A stretch of DNA of 64,000 nt from the NCBI GenBank assembly GCA_905198155.1, contig CAJKBQ010000008.1, positions 1-64,000 on the forward strand, given 5' to 3'. A program made the position numbers and the translations under genes. Shown piece after piece: positions 54,003-62,754 of the stretch; the first letter of the stretch is position 1; each line of letters opens with the position of its first letter. Source of the stretch: an uncultured Eubacteriales bacterium (GTDB lineage Bacteria > Bacillota > Clostridia > Oscillospirales > Acutalibacteraceae). The notes below the pieces were generated by a model. It made no database searches. It had not been told where the DNA came from and saw only the letters and a list, made by a program, of their open reading frames with translations.

Positions 54003-54034
54003 AAAAAAGGCTTTGCGCAAGCAAAGCCTTTTCT
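54003..54034 (-). terminator. Terminator of the metallophosphoesterase gene
   Basis: Stem GGCTTTGC/GCAAAGCC (54009-54016, 54021-54028) with T6 on the minus strand. Confidence 0.85.
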
Positions 54035-54042
54035 TGGTTGTT

Positions 54043-55038
54043 TTAGTCGTTGAAAATCACTTTTTTGTGGATGTAGTCAAAGCACAGGGCGCGCTGGCTG
54101 CGGAAGAAGTTGTCGCGGTTGTTGCCCACGCGCGCGATGCGCAGCAGCCCCAAGTTGGTGTCGATGCTCACAACGTTGAAGCAGTCGTAAGTACGCGTGC
54201 CTTTTCGGCGGATTCCGTCGCACCAGCCTTCCCAGTCGGTGGCGCATGGAACGGCGGAATTGAGCACGCCGGCGTCGGTCAGGCCGAACAGATCGTGGTG
54301 CTCGTGCCCCACCAGGTTGCAGATGTGGATACCGCCCTGCGCAATGAATTCGGCGATAATCGGTTCAAACGGCATTTGTTCGCTTTTTCCGACCAGCGAG
54401 ACGTAGTCGTTTTTGGTGTGAAACGTGACGCCGTAGGTGTCGTTGACAAAGTCGGACGGTTCGTGCATGGCGGTGAGTACGCACATTCCCTTTTCCCGCG
54501 CGTCCCGCAGCAGGTCGCGGAGCCATACGCACTGCAAGTCGGTGTCGTAGTAAACGTCGAGAACGATCATGCGGATATTGGATTCCGGAAAGTCCTTGTA
54601 ATAAGTCATGGAGTAGTCGCAGTCCAAAAAGTTGACGATTCCGGTGGAGCCGTCGCTGCAATGCGAAAACAGCAGTTCGTGTGCAGATTGCTTGGTGTTT
54701 TTCACCCATCCTTTTCCCTTTACCGTGTCGTGATTGCCGACGCAGTTGAAAATGGGGCGGACACAGCGGGTGCCGTAATTGTAAAAATCGACGTACAAAT
54801 CCTGGCTGCCGCCGCAATAGTCGCCGGTGTGGACGGCGAAGTCGATGTAGTCTTTGTAGTAGTTGATATACTCCACCATCCGGTTCCACAGGTCGAGCAC
54901 GGCGTGGACATCCGAAAAATGGACGAATTGCAGTGTTTTGTACCGGTCTTTGAAGAACGGCGTGCGCGACGCAGCGCCCTGCACGATCAGAGGCTCCACG
55001 TCCCGGTTCAGGTCGATGATGTTATCGGTGTGTTCCAT
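54043..55038 (-). CDS. Calcineurin-like metallophosphoesterase
   Basis: 331 residues. Metal-ligand motifs in order: FSDVHAVLD (D-x-H), HTGDYCGG (GD), CVGNHDTVKGKG (GNHD), TAMHEPS (H) and VGHEHHDLFG (GHxH). These define a two-metal phosphoesterase, cytoplasmic since no signal peptide is seen. Substrates range from nucleotides to phospholipids and cannot be told. The ATG at 55038 follows AAAGGA; the longer open frame overlaps the promoter. Unusual direct repeats lie upstream of its promoter. Confidence 0.9.
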   Translation of the reverse strand: MEHTDNIIDLNRDVEPLIVQGAASRTPFFKDRYKTLQFVHFSDVHAVLDLWNRMVEYINYYKDYIDFAVHTGDYCGGSQDLYVDFYNYGTRCVRPIFNCVGNHDTVKGKGWVKNTKQSAHELLFSHCSDGSTGIVNFLDCDYSMTYYKDFPESNIRMIVLDVYYDTDLQCVWLRDLLRDAREKGMCVLTAMHEPSDFVNDTYGVTFHTKNDYVSLVGKSEQMPFEPIIAEFIAQGGIHICNLVGHEHHDLFGLTDAGVLNSAVPCATDWEGWCDGIRRKGTRTYDCFNVVSIDTNLGLLRIARVGNNRDNFFRSQRALCFDYIHKKVIFND

Positions 55039-55081
55039 AACGTACAAATCCTTTCGGCCGCGATATTTGCAAGATACACAT

Positions 55082-55110
55082 AGTGTAGCAGGATCCGGGC
55101 GAAAGGTCAA
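55082..55110 (-). promoter_or_regulatory. Promoter of the metallophosphoesterase gene
   Basis: Minus strand TTGACC (55105-55110), 17 bases, TACACT (55082-55087). Confidence 0.75.
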
Positions 55111-55202
55111 GGGGGAAAATTGTGCGAAATGTAGGGGAATTGTGCGTAAAATCGCAGATTGCGCATTCCGCACGGTACGGTGCCCAGGCGGGAAATTGTG
55201 CG
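55111..55202. repeat. Phased direct repeats upstream of the metallophosphoesterase promoter
   Basis: ATTGTGCG occurs at 55119, 55139 and 55195 (each within GGGGAAATTGTGCG-like context), and a variant ATTGCGCA at 55158. The first three are 20 and 19 bases apart, two helical turns, and abut the -35 element, the position of activator sites. Confidence 0.5.
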
Positions 55203-55220
55203 TCGGCGCGGTTTCCCACC

Positions 55221-56117
55221 TTACGGCAGGAACAGCTGAATCGCGTCGGGACGGTTGCAAACGGTGATATGCGCGGCGCCGTCGGCGCGTTCGCCGTCCA
55301 GTGTCCAGCTGATTTTGGGGTCGGCATCGATTTCGATCCGGTGGGCGCTGCGGAATGTGATGCAGTTGGACGTGTCGTACCGCTTGCTGTTGAGCGCAGC
55401 GAGCATTTGCGCCAGCTCCACCAGATCCACCGGCAGCCGGATCAGCAGCAGCTCCAGCAGCCCGTCGTTCATGTCCACCACACTGGGGTCCAGCTTCAGC
55501 AGGCCGCCAAGCGAGGTGGAATTGCTGACGGCACCGAAGATGTAGTCGCCTTCCAGCTGTTCGCCGCCGTCGATTTGCAGGCGCATATGGGTCGAGCGGA
55601 TGTTCGGCAGGTCTTTCATGCCTTCCAATATATAAGCCAGATGCCCAAGCGAGTTTTTGACCGATTGGGGCGTTGCGTACGACGCGCGGGTAAATGCGCC
55701 GAACGACGCGACATAGATGAACAGCCGCCCGTTGAATTCGCCGACGTCCAGCGCGTGCGGGTGCCCGGCGGCGATGATCTGCGCGGCGTCGCTCATATCT
55801 CCGGGCAGGCCGAGGCTGCTGGCAAAGTCGTTGGTAGATCCGGCGGGCAGGTAGCCGAGGGGGGTGGAAAATCCGCCGGCGTGCATCCCGGCGACCACTT
55901 CGTTGAGTGTGCCGTCGCCGCCGACGGCGACCACCACGTCGTAATCCCCGCCGTATTGCTGCGCCAGGCGGGTGCCGTCACCGGATTTTTCGGTGAGCAG
56001 CACGGTACAGCGGTACCCGCCCGATTGCAGCACGCCGATCACGGCACCCAGCGCGCGCACGGCGTGCCGCTGACCGGCACAGGGATTCACGATCATCAAC
56101 AAATTCCGATTGAACAA
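55221..56117 (-). CDS. Diacylglycerol/lipid kinase (DgkB/YegS family)
   Basis: 298 residues, near the 300 of Bacillus DgkB. The nucleotide-binding motif VVAVGGDGTLNEVVAGM (about 60-76) and PAGSTNDFASSLGL (about 90) are typical; IVNPCAGQ opens the protein. It phosphorylates diacylglycerol or a related lipid at the membrane to recycle it into phospholipid synthesis. The start is taken as TTG at 56117 with AAAGGAG 9 bases upstream; an internal ATG seven codons later is possible, while the longer frame lacks a ribosome site. Confidence 0.9.
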   Translation of the reverse strand: MFNRNLLMIVNPCAGQRHAVRALGAVIGVLQSGGYRCTVLLTEKSGDGTRLAQQYGGDYDVVVAVGGDGTLNEVVAGMHAGGFSTPLGYLPAGSTNDFASSLGLPGDMSDAAQIIAAGHPHALDVGEFNGRLFIYVASFGAFTRASYATPQSVKNSLGHLAYILEGMKDLPNIRSTHMRLQIDGGEQLEGDYIFGAVSNSTSLGGLLKLDPSVVDMNDGLLELLLIRLPVDLVELAQMLAALNSKRYDTSNCITFRSAHRIEIDADPKISWTLDGERADGAAHITVCNRPDAIQLFLP

Positions 56118-56221
56118 GCAAAATCGCTCCTTTTGCGGGCAAATCACGGTTTTTTGCACTGGATTTTGCGGAGTACAAAAAAACGTCAGTTTCCGCGCTT
56201 GCCGCGTGATATACTGTGTTT

Positions 56222-56250
56222 ATTATACGCGAAGCAGTACCGAAAGGCAA
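56222..56250 (-). promoter_or_regulatory. Promoter of the lipid kinase gene
   Basis: Minus strand TTGCCT (56245-56250), 17 bases, TATAAT (56222-56227). The 455-base gap 56118-56572 otherwise holds an A/T-rich stretch (56255-56430) without a gene and the promoter of the next operon. Confidence 0.75.
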
Positions 56251-56441
56251 GGGTCTGCCGGGATTTTTTATATATAAATTTTCCGGCTTTTTTCCGGCGT
56301 TCAAAAACCGGACGCGATTCCGAAAAAAACACGACGCACAAATTATTTTCTTTCACCAAAAAAACCGCATCGGAATGCGATTTTCAGCAGCGATATGTGT
56401 TTTTTTGTACTGAAAAAAACGCCGATGTCAAATTTGCGGGA

Positions 56442-56470
56442 TTGCAATTTGCCGGGGGGTATGCTATCAT
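56442..56470 (+). promoter_or_regulatory. Promoter of the second Lpl-type importer operon
   Basis: TTGCAA (56442-56447), 17 bases, TATCAT (56465-56470), about 100 bases before the first start. Confidence 0.65.
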
Positions 56471-56572
56471 GGAGCCACGCTCAACGCGAACCGGCAGTCC
56501 GGCCGCGGGCAGCGAAGACGGTTTCTCACAAATTTTCCCGAAATCTAAACTTAACGAAAGAGGAGTGTTCCC

Positions 56573-57544
56573 ATGAGTTCAGTAACGCACAGCGCACAGG
56601 CGCGGGTCGCGCTGCACAAGCGCAACACGTTTGCCGGGCGCGTGGCGAAGCGGCTGCGTGAAGCGGCTTCGTGCTGGCAGCTGTATGTACTGCTGCTGCC
56701 GGCGGTGGCCGCGGTGGCGCTGTTCCACTACGCACCGTTTTATGGCATTCAGATCGTATTCAAAAACTTCCGGTCCAGCTTAGGGATTGCAGGAAGCGAA
56801 TGGGTGGGGCTGAAAAATTTCATCCGGTTCCTGACGTACCCCGACTTTTGGAAGGTGGTCACCAACACGCTGTCGATCAGCCTGTATTCGCTGGCGACGT
56901 TCCCGATCGCCGTGATCCTGGCGCTGCTGCTGAACGAAGTGCGCGTCACATGGTTCAAAAAGACGGTGCAGATGATCACCTACGCGCCGCACTTTATCTC
57001 GACGGTGGTCATCGTTGCGATGCTGAACCTGTTTATGGCGCGGAGCAACGGTCTGTTCAACAATATCATCGCGCATTTCGGCGGCGAACGGATCGACTTC
57101 CTCGGCACGGCATCGATGTTTAACGATATTTATGTATGGTCGGGCGTATGGCAAGGCATGGGATGGGGCTCGATCATTTACATGGCGGCGCTGGCAGGCG
57201 TTCCGCAGGAGCTGATCGAAGCGTCCCGCATCGACGGCGCCAACCGGATCCAGATTGTGTGGTACATCAATATCCCGACGATTTTGCCCACAATTATGAC
57301 GATGCTGATCCTCAGCACGGGGAGCGTGCTGTCGGTCGGGTTTGAAAAAGTGTATTTGATGCAAAACTCCCTGAACCTGAGCGCGTCCCGCATCATTTCG
57401 ACGTATGTGTACGAAATGGGCATCGGCAAGTCGCAGTTCAGTTACTCGGCGGCCATCGGCCTGTTCAACAACGTGGTCAACATCATCGTGATCTCGCTGG
57501 TGAATGCGCTGTCCAAACGGCTGACCAAGGTCGGGCTGTTCTGA
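56573..57544 (+). CDS. lplB: LplB-type sugar ABC permease, system 2
   Basis: 323 residues with six membrane helices. It shares the family motifs FHYAPFYGIQIVFKNFRS, GSEWVGLKNF and the EAA loop EASRIDGANRIQIVWYINIPTILP (about 217-240) with the system 1 protein, but differs enough to be a separate importer, not a recent copy. AGAGGAG precedes the ATG. Followed 28 bases later by the partner permease. Confidence 0.93.
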   Translation: MSSVTHSAQARVALHKRNTFAGRVAKRLREAASCWQLYVLLLPAVAAVALFHYAPFYGIQIVFKNFRSSLGIAGSEWVGLKNFIRFLTYPDFWKVVTNTLSISLYSLATFPIAVILALLLNEVRVTWFKKTVQMITYAPHFISTVVIVAMLNLFMARSNGLFNNIIAHFGGERIDFLGTASMFNDIYVWSGVWQGMGWGSIIYMAALAGVPQELIEASRIDGANRIQIVWYINIPTILPTIMTMLILSTGSVLSVGFEKVYLMQNSLNLSASRIISTYVYEMGIGKSQFSYSAAIGLFNNVVNIIVISLVNALSKRLTKVGLF

Positions 57545-57572
57545 GCAGACGGAAAGGAGCGTTTGGGCAACT

Positions 57573-58466
57573 ATGAAGCAAAGCAAAGGCGATATCGCCT
57601 TCGACGTGGTCGTAATCATCCTGCTGACACTGATCCTGCTGATTATGATCTACCCGATGTACTTTATTTTGATCGCGTCGATCTCCGACCCGGGGCTGGT
57701 GGTCAGCGGAAAGGTGTTCCTGTACCCGCGGAAGGTGACGATGGAATCGTACCAGATGGTGTTTGAAACGAAGTCGATTTGGACCGGATACCTGAACACA
57801 GTGATTTACACCGTGCTGGGCACCATGTACAACCTGTGTACCCTGATCCCCGCGGCGTATGTAATGAGCAAGAAAAACCTCCCGGGGCGCGGATTTTTCT
57901 CGATGTTTTTCTTCATCACGATGTACTTTGGCGGCGGGATGATCCCCACTTATTTGTTGATGAAAAACCTGGGACTGCTGGACACGCGGTGGGTGCTGAT
58001 CCTTGGCAGCGTCAGCTGCTACAACCTGATTGTGGCGCGGCAGTATTACCAGAATTCGATCCCCGAAAGCCTTTACGAAGCGGCGCGGATCGACGGCGCA
58101 TCGGAGTTCAAGTGCTTTTTCCGGATTGCGCTGCCGCTGTCCTCCTCGATCATCGCGGTGATGACGCTGTTCCACGCCGTCGGCCACTGGAACAGTTACT
58201 ACAACGCGCTGCTGTATGTCCACAAAGCAGATTATTACCCGCTGCAGCTGATCCTGCGCGAGATTCTGCTGCTGAACCAGAACGTGCTGGAAGGCGCCAT
58301 CCTCGACGACCCGGACGCCGCAACATGGGCGATTCGGCGGATGTGGATTGCAGAGTCGATGAAATATTCGATCATCTTTATCTCCTGCGCGCCGCTGTTG
58401 GTCGCGTACCCGTTCGTGCAGAAGTATTTCGTCAAAGGCGTGATGATCGGGTCGGTGAAAGGCTGA
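57573..58466 (+). CDS. lplC: LplC-type sugar ABC permease, system 2
   Basis: 297 residues with six membrane helices, the EAA loop EAARIDGASEFKCFFRIALPLSSS (about 168-191) and the tail QKYFVKGVMIGSVKG typical of the YtcP/LplC branch. AAAGGAG lies 13 bases upstream, a rather long spacing. It pairs with the preceding LplB-type protein. Confidence 0.93.
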   Translation: MKQSKGDIAFDVVVIILLTLILLIMIYPMYFILIASISDPGLVVSGKVFLYPRKVTMESYQMVFETKSIWTGYLNTVIYTVLGTMYNLCTLIPAAYVMSKKNLPGRGFFSMFFFITMYFGGGMIPTYLLMKNLGLLDTRWVLILGSVSCYNLIVARQYYQNSIPESLYEAARIDGASEFKCFFRIALPLSSSIIAVMTLFHAVGHWNSYYNALLYVHKADYYPLQLILREILLLNQNVLEGAILDDPDAATWAIRRMWIAESMKYSIIFISCAPLLVAYPFVQKYFVKGVMIGSVKG

Positions 58467-58574
58467 TCCGGCGGCGCACGAAAAATCATTCGGTCTGTCG
58501 GCGGCGGCGCAGCCCCAACCAACTGCTGCGCCGACGCCTGCAAGATAAAAATCTTTTTTGAAGGAGCAACAACC

Positions 58575-60326
58575 ATGAAACACACGGCAAAGAAAGTCCT
58601 CTGCCTGGCACTGGCGCTCGTTTTGGTACTGGCGCTGGCGGCCTGCGCAAAGACCCCCACGTCCAGCACGGCGCCCACGCCGTCGCAGGGCACGACCTCC
58701 CAGACGGAAAGCAAACTTCCGGAGTGGCTGAATCTCGACGGGTATCACCCGATCGTGAAGAAGGGCACCGACAAGTCCATCAGCTTTACGATTTTTGTGA
58801 ATTCGGATTACTCCAATGATTGGCAAAACCGTTACTACTGGAAAGCGATGGAGCAGATTTTGAACATCCGCTGCGACGTGACGCAGGTGCTGTCTTCGGC
58901 GGGGCCTGACACCATCAGCACGATGTTCGCGTCCGACACGCTGAAAGACGTGACAATTGGTCAGCGGCTGACGCCGGATCAGCAGGTGCTGTACGGCCAG
59001 ACCGAGCACCAGATCGTCAACCTGAAAGAGTATTTCAGCGAAGAACTGACCCCGGCGATTGCAGCGATCTTCAAAGAGTATCCGCACATCGAAGCCGGTC
59101 TGACCCTGCCGGACGGCGGTATGTATGCGTTCCCGTATATCAATGAAATCAAAAACCCGGTCAACTACACCAGACGTTATATCCGCAAAACGTGGATGGA
59201 AGAACAGAAGCTTGAAATGCCGAAAACGCTCGACGAACTGACCAAAGTGCTGCAGGCGTTCAAAAAAGCGTATCCGGATTCGATCCCGATGGGCGGCGGC
59301 TTTGCGTATGCCAACCCCAGCTCCATCATCCTGAACGCGCTCGGCGTGATCACGACCAACTCCAAGGGCGAAGCCGCGGCGGTGCGCAACGGCGAGATCA
59401 TCATCCCGGCGGGCGACAAAGAAGTGTGGACGGCGTACGTCAAGACGATGGCGCAGTACTACGCGGAAGGCCTGATCAGCCAGGACTTCTACACGCTGGA
59501 CAACACGCAGGTTTCGGCCGAAGCAACGGCCGGCAAATACGGCATCATCGGTGAACTCGATCCGTTTGTGGTCTGCCCGGCGGAAGCGATGTTCCAGCAG
59601 TACACCTGCCTGGCGCCGCTGACCAGCGAACTGTGCAGCAAGGCGTTTGCGGCGAAAAGCTGCAACTATTCCAACGGCGGATGCTTTGTGTCCGTGAAAG
59701 CGGAAAACAAAGAACTGATCATGCGCTGGGCGGACTGGATGCTCACGTCCGAAGGCACCAACGCTGCATGGGTCGGCGCGAACAAGAACGACAAGGAAAT
59801 GATGCTCGACGGTTACGGCGGCTGGTATGTGAACGATCAGTACAGCCGTGTGGACGTGGAACGCGTGGACGTTGCGGGCGGCACCGACAAATACCCGAAC
59901 TCGTTGATTTATCTGCGCAGCAAGGTCGCCGGATTCGACATGGGCTCCCTGGGCACCACGATCGGTGAAAACGTCTACCGTCAGAAACTGTCCGGTCTGA
60001 AAATCCTCGACTACTACGATCAGTACAAACTGTCTACTGACAACGGCGACTTCTACTGGCGCGTATCCACCATGGAACAGCTCGACCCGGTGCAGATTTC
60101 CTGCCTGCCGCTGGCGTTCTTCGACGAAGAGACCTCCGACAAAGTGACCGAACTGTCCACCGCGCTGAACGACTACATCGAAAACCAGACGGCGCTGTTC
60201 GTCACCGGCAAACAGCCGCTCGACAAGTTCGACGATTACTTCAAGGGCCTCGAAGAGCGCGGCTTCTCCGACTACCTGAAATACTATCAGGAAGCGTACG
60301 CGGAAGCGGTCAAGTCGTACAAATAA
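58575..60326 (+). CDS. lplA: LplA-type solute-binding lipoprotein, system 2
   Basis: 583 residues. Signal peptide with lipobox LAAC (Cys about 23), Thr/Ser linker, then a large binding-protein fold with GTDKSISFTIFVNSDYSNDW and repeated Trp/Tyr-rich motifs that likely line a sugar cleft. AAGGAGC precedes the ATG. It is 108 bases downstream of the permeases and ends at a terminator. The ligand is unknown; the GH38 alpha-mannosidase nearby hints at mannosides. Confidence 0.9.
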   Translation: MKHTAKKVLCLALALVLVLALAACAKTPTSSTAPTPSQGTTSQTESKLPEWLNLDGYHPIVKKGTDKSISFTIFVNSDYSNDWQNRYYWKAMEQILNIRCDVTQVLSSAGPDTISTMFASDTLKDVTIGQRLTPDQQVLYGQTEHQIVNLKEYFSEELTPAIAAIFKEYPHIEAGLTLPDGGMYAFPYINEIKNPVNYTRRYIRKTWMEEQKLEMPKTLDELTKVLQAFKKAYPDSIPMGGGFAYANPSSIILNALGVITTNSKGEAAAVRNGEIIIPAGDKEVWTAYVKTMAQYYAEGLISQDFYTLDNTQVSAEATAGKYGIIGELDPFVVCPAEAMFQQYTCLAPLTSELCSKAFAAKSCNYSNGGCFVSVKAENKELIMRWADWMLTSEGTNAAWVGANKNDKEMMLDGYGGWYVNDQYSRVDVERVDVAGGTDKYPNSLIYLRSKVAGFDMGSLGTTIGENVYRQKLSGLKILDYYDQYKLSTDNGDFYWRVSTMEQLDPVQISCLPLAFFDEETSDKVTELSTALNDYIENQTALFVTGKQPLDKFDDYFKGLEERGFSDYLKYYQEAYAEAVKSYK

Positions 60327-60352
60327 GCAAAATTTCCCACAGCACGACAAGA

Positions 60353-60384
60353 AACGAAGGGACTCCCCGAGCCCCTTCGTTTTC
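60353..60384 (+). terminator. Terminator of the second importer operon
   Basis: AACGAAGGG/CCCTTCGTT (60353-60361, 60373-60381), then TTTC. Confidence 0.75.
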
Positions 60385-60457
60385 GCGGGTTCCGGGCGCG
60401 ATGCGCCTTTTGCGCTCGGGATGATTCGATTGTCCATCGAATTTTGCCGATTACCCA

Positions 60458-60486
60458 TAGACATCGGCACGTTGATGTGATACAAT
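60458..60486 (+). promoter_or_regulatory. Promoter of the membrane AraC regulator
   Basis: TAGACA (60458-60463), 17 bases, TACAAT (60481-60486). Confidence 0.65.
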
Positions 60487-60550
60487 AAATACGGGGATGA
60501 AAAAATGCGCTTCCGGGGCGGCACCGTTCCGGGCAGGAAGGCGGATTCAG

Positions 60551-62701
60551 ATGCGGAAAAAGCGAGAAAAGCGAAAAAATGCAGATGCCGAGGGCAGAAG
60601 CCTGTTTGCAACGTACATGACAAGCTACATTGGGCTGGCGCTGCTGTCGTGCGCGCTGATTGGGACGATGGTATTCGGGTCATTCGTGAATGATTTTATT
60701 GATCTCAACAAGACGAATCTGCGCCAGAAGATGACGCTGGCGGCGGACGACCTGCAAAATCAGCTGGACGTGATGGAAGGTATCTCGTACACGGTGGCGA
60801 CCAGCGCGACGTTTTGGCCGTATAATGTGGAAGATAATTACAGTGAACGAGAGATGCTGGTCGATTTCGAGCGGTTCCGGACGTATTCGCCGATCATCGA
60901 CGAGTATTTCATGATTTACCTGCGCGATGTGGCAAAGGTGTACCGCTCCACGGCGCGGACGTCGCAGACCGCTGCGGTGCTGGAAAGCCTGGAAGCGCAG
61001 ATGGAAGCGGCGGAGCTGACGGAACAGATTGCCGCGGTGCAGCATTTGACGGTGATCGAGCTGAATGCGGAAAAGATTCTGGTGTGCTGTCCCATCCGGT
61101 TCGCGACGGCGGGACCGAATCCGCCGGGCGCGGTGATTGCGTTTGTGTGCCGCCGCGACGTGATTGCGGCGCGCGTGACGACGGTTACAGGCGGGATTTC
61201 GGAGTCGTACGAGCTGATGATGGGCGAGCTGATCGTCACGAATGCGCAGGCGCTGAGCGCGTCGCCGCTGGCGGCAAAGTCGAAGGACGGCGACGTGCGG
61301 ATGCGGGCGAACGACAACACCGACCGCGTGCTGTTCGGCCTGTCGGCACTGCAAGGCGCGAATGTGATCTTCTTTATCCTGGGGCTGGTGGTGCTGGTCG
61401 GGTTTTCTGTGCTGCTGGCGTTCCGGCATTTTCAGCCGATTCAAAAGCTGAATGAGCAGCTGGCGCGGGCGCGGGCATCCGCGACGTCCAAAAACGAGCT
61501 GAAAAACATCGGCGCGGCGATCCGGGGGATGATGGCGGACAATGAGCGCATCAATGCGCAGCTGAGCCGCCAGACCGAACAGCTGCGCGTTCAGACCGAA
61601 TTGCTCCGCAGCCAGACCATCCGCGCGCTGCTCGACGGCAGCTGCGACGAACGGATGCGCGAACGGCTGTCGCTGCTGCACATTGAGCTGGGCGAGCGAC
61701 AGCTGGCCGGGCTGCTGGTGCGGTTCCAGTCGGCGCTCAGCGACAAGGCGCTGATGACGCGTCTGATTCAGCAGATTGAGGATTTGTCCGACGGCGAACA
61801 GGATTATTACTGCACGCCGCAGCCGCACGACACCGGGATTGCGGTGATCGCGGCGATGAGTGACGATTCACGGACGGAGGCGACCGAGATGATTACCGAA
61901 CTGCTGGCCGCGCAGAATGTGACGGCGGCGGTGCAGTTTGGCGGGGTGTACACGGATCCGGAGCAGCTGTCGCTGTCGTTTATGGAGGCCAGCGAGACGC
62001 TGCAACGGCAGATGGACCCGCACAGTGCGGCGCTGCTGACCGACCGCACAGCCGTTGCGGGGGAGCTGGTGGAATTCGCGGTGCGCGGCGATCAAGAGCA
62101 CGTGGCGGAATTGATCGGCCGGCTGCGCGCCGTGCTGCACCGCAGTGCGGATTCGGTGCTGCTCCAACGGTATGTATATGCAGATTTGGCGGGGCTGGTG
62201 GATCGGTCTGCGACCGACGCCGGATGCCCGCTGCCTGCGGACGCCGTCAGTTCGCTGATTGCTGCGCCGACGGCCGACCGATACTGCGACAAGCTGATGC
62301 AGGTGGCGGCGCAGATCACCGAAGCAGCGGCGCGGCCGCCGGAAGAGTCGGAAGCGCAGACCGACGGCGCGCGGCTGATCGCATACATCGACGCACATTT
62401 CGCGGAGTACGACCTCAGTTTGGAGAAGCTGTCCGCGCAGTTTAACCTGTCGGTGAGCTACCTGAGCCGGTTGATTAAGAAGCTGACGGGTTTCAACTAC
62501 CGCGATTACGTGATTCGGCTCAAAATCAAGCGCGCGAAGGAGCTGCTGGCGCAGGGGGTGTCGGTTGCGGAGACCAACGACCTGATCGGATACGCCAATA
62601 TTTCACACTTTATAAAGACATTCAAAAAAATGGAAGGTGTGACGCCGTCGGTCTATCAGCGGTCGCACCGCGGCGAGGTTTCGGCCGAGTCCACCGAGTG
62701 A
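60551..62701 (+). CDS. Membrane-embedded AraC-family regulator with an extracytoplasmic sensor
   Basis: 716 residues. Basic N-terminus, membrane helix (YIGLALLSCALIGTMVFGSFV), an outside domain of about 230 residues, second helix (VIFFILGLVVLVGFSVLLAF) and a coiled-coil linker (LNEQLARARASATSKNELKNI). A cytoplasmic middle domain and a C-terminal AraC double HTH follow (LEKLSAQFNLSVSYLSRLIKKLTGFNYRDYV; VAETNDLIGYANISHFIKTFKKMEGVTPSVYQ). It thus combines sensor and transcription factor in one membrane protein. The start at 60551 follows GGAAGG; an upstream in-frame ATG (60497) lacks a site. It probably controls the flanking importer and the GH38 gene. Confidence 0.9.
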   Translation: MRKKREKRKNADAEGRSLFATYMTSYIGLALLSCALIGTMVFGSFVNDFIDLNKTNLRQKMTLAADDLQNQLDVMEGISYTVATSATFWPYNVEDNYSEREMLVDFERFRTYSPIIDEYFMIYLRDVAKVYRSTARTSQTAAVLESLEAQMEAAELTEQIAAVQHLTVIELNAEKILVCCPIRFATAGPNPPGAVIAFVCRRDVIAARVTTVTGGISESYELMMGELIVTNAQALSASPLAAKSKDGDVRMRANDNTDRVLFGLSALQGANVIFFILGLVVLVGFSVLLAFRHFQPIQKLNEQLARARASATSKNELKNIGAAIRGMMADNERINAQLSRQTEQLRVQTELLRSQTIRALLDGSCDERMRERLSLLHIELGERQLAGLLVRFQSALSDKALMTRLIQQIEDLSDGEQDYYCTPQPHDTGIAVIAAMSDDSRTEATEMITELLAAQNVTAAVQFGGVYTDPEQLSLSFMEASETLQRQMDPHSAALLTDRTAVAGELVEFAVRGDQEHVAELIGRLRAVLHRSADSVLLQRYVYADLAGLVDRSATDAGCPLPADAVSSLIAAPTADRYCDKLMQVAAQITEAAARPPEESEAQTDGARLIAYIDAHFAEYDLSLEKLSAQFNLSVSYLSRLIKKLTGFNYRDYVIRLKIKRAKELLAQGVSVAETNDLIGYANISHFIKTFKKMEGVTPSVYQRSHRGEVSAESTE

Positions 62702-62707
62702 TGCAGC

Positions 62708-62739
62708 AAATCCCCGCAGCAAAACACTGCGGGGATTTG
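62708..62739. terminator. Terminator between convergent genes
   Basis: Perfect 12-base stem AAATCCCCGCAG/CTGCGGGGATTT (62708-62719, 62727-62738); the T-rich tail on the plus strand is short (TTTGTTGT). Confidence 0.65.
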
Positions 62740-62754
62740 TTGTAAAAAAGAAAA

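Noticed and set aside
57483..60683. Open frame of 1066 codons on the minus strand
   Set aside because: It runs antisense through the importer genes and their gaps, with low-complexity Arg/His/Val composition; not a gene.
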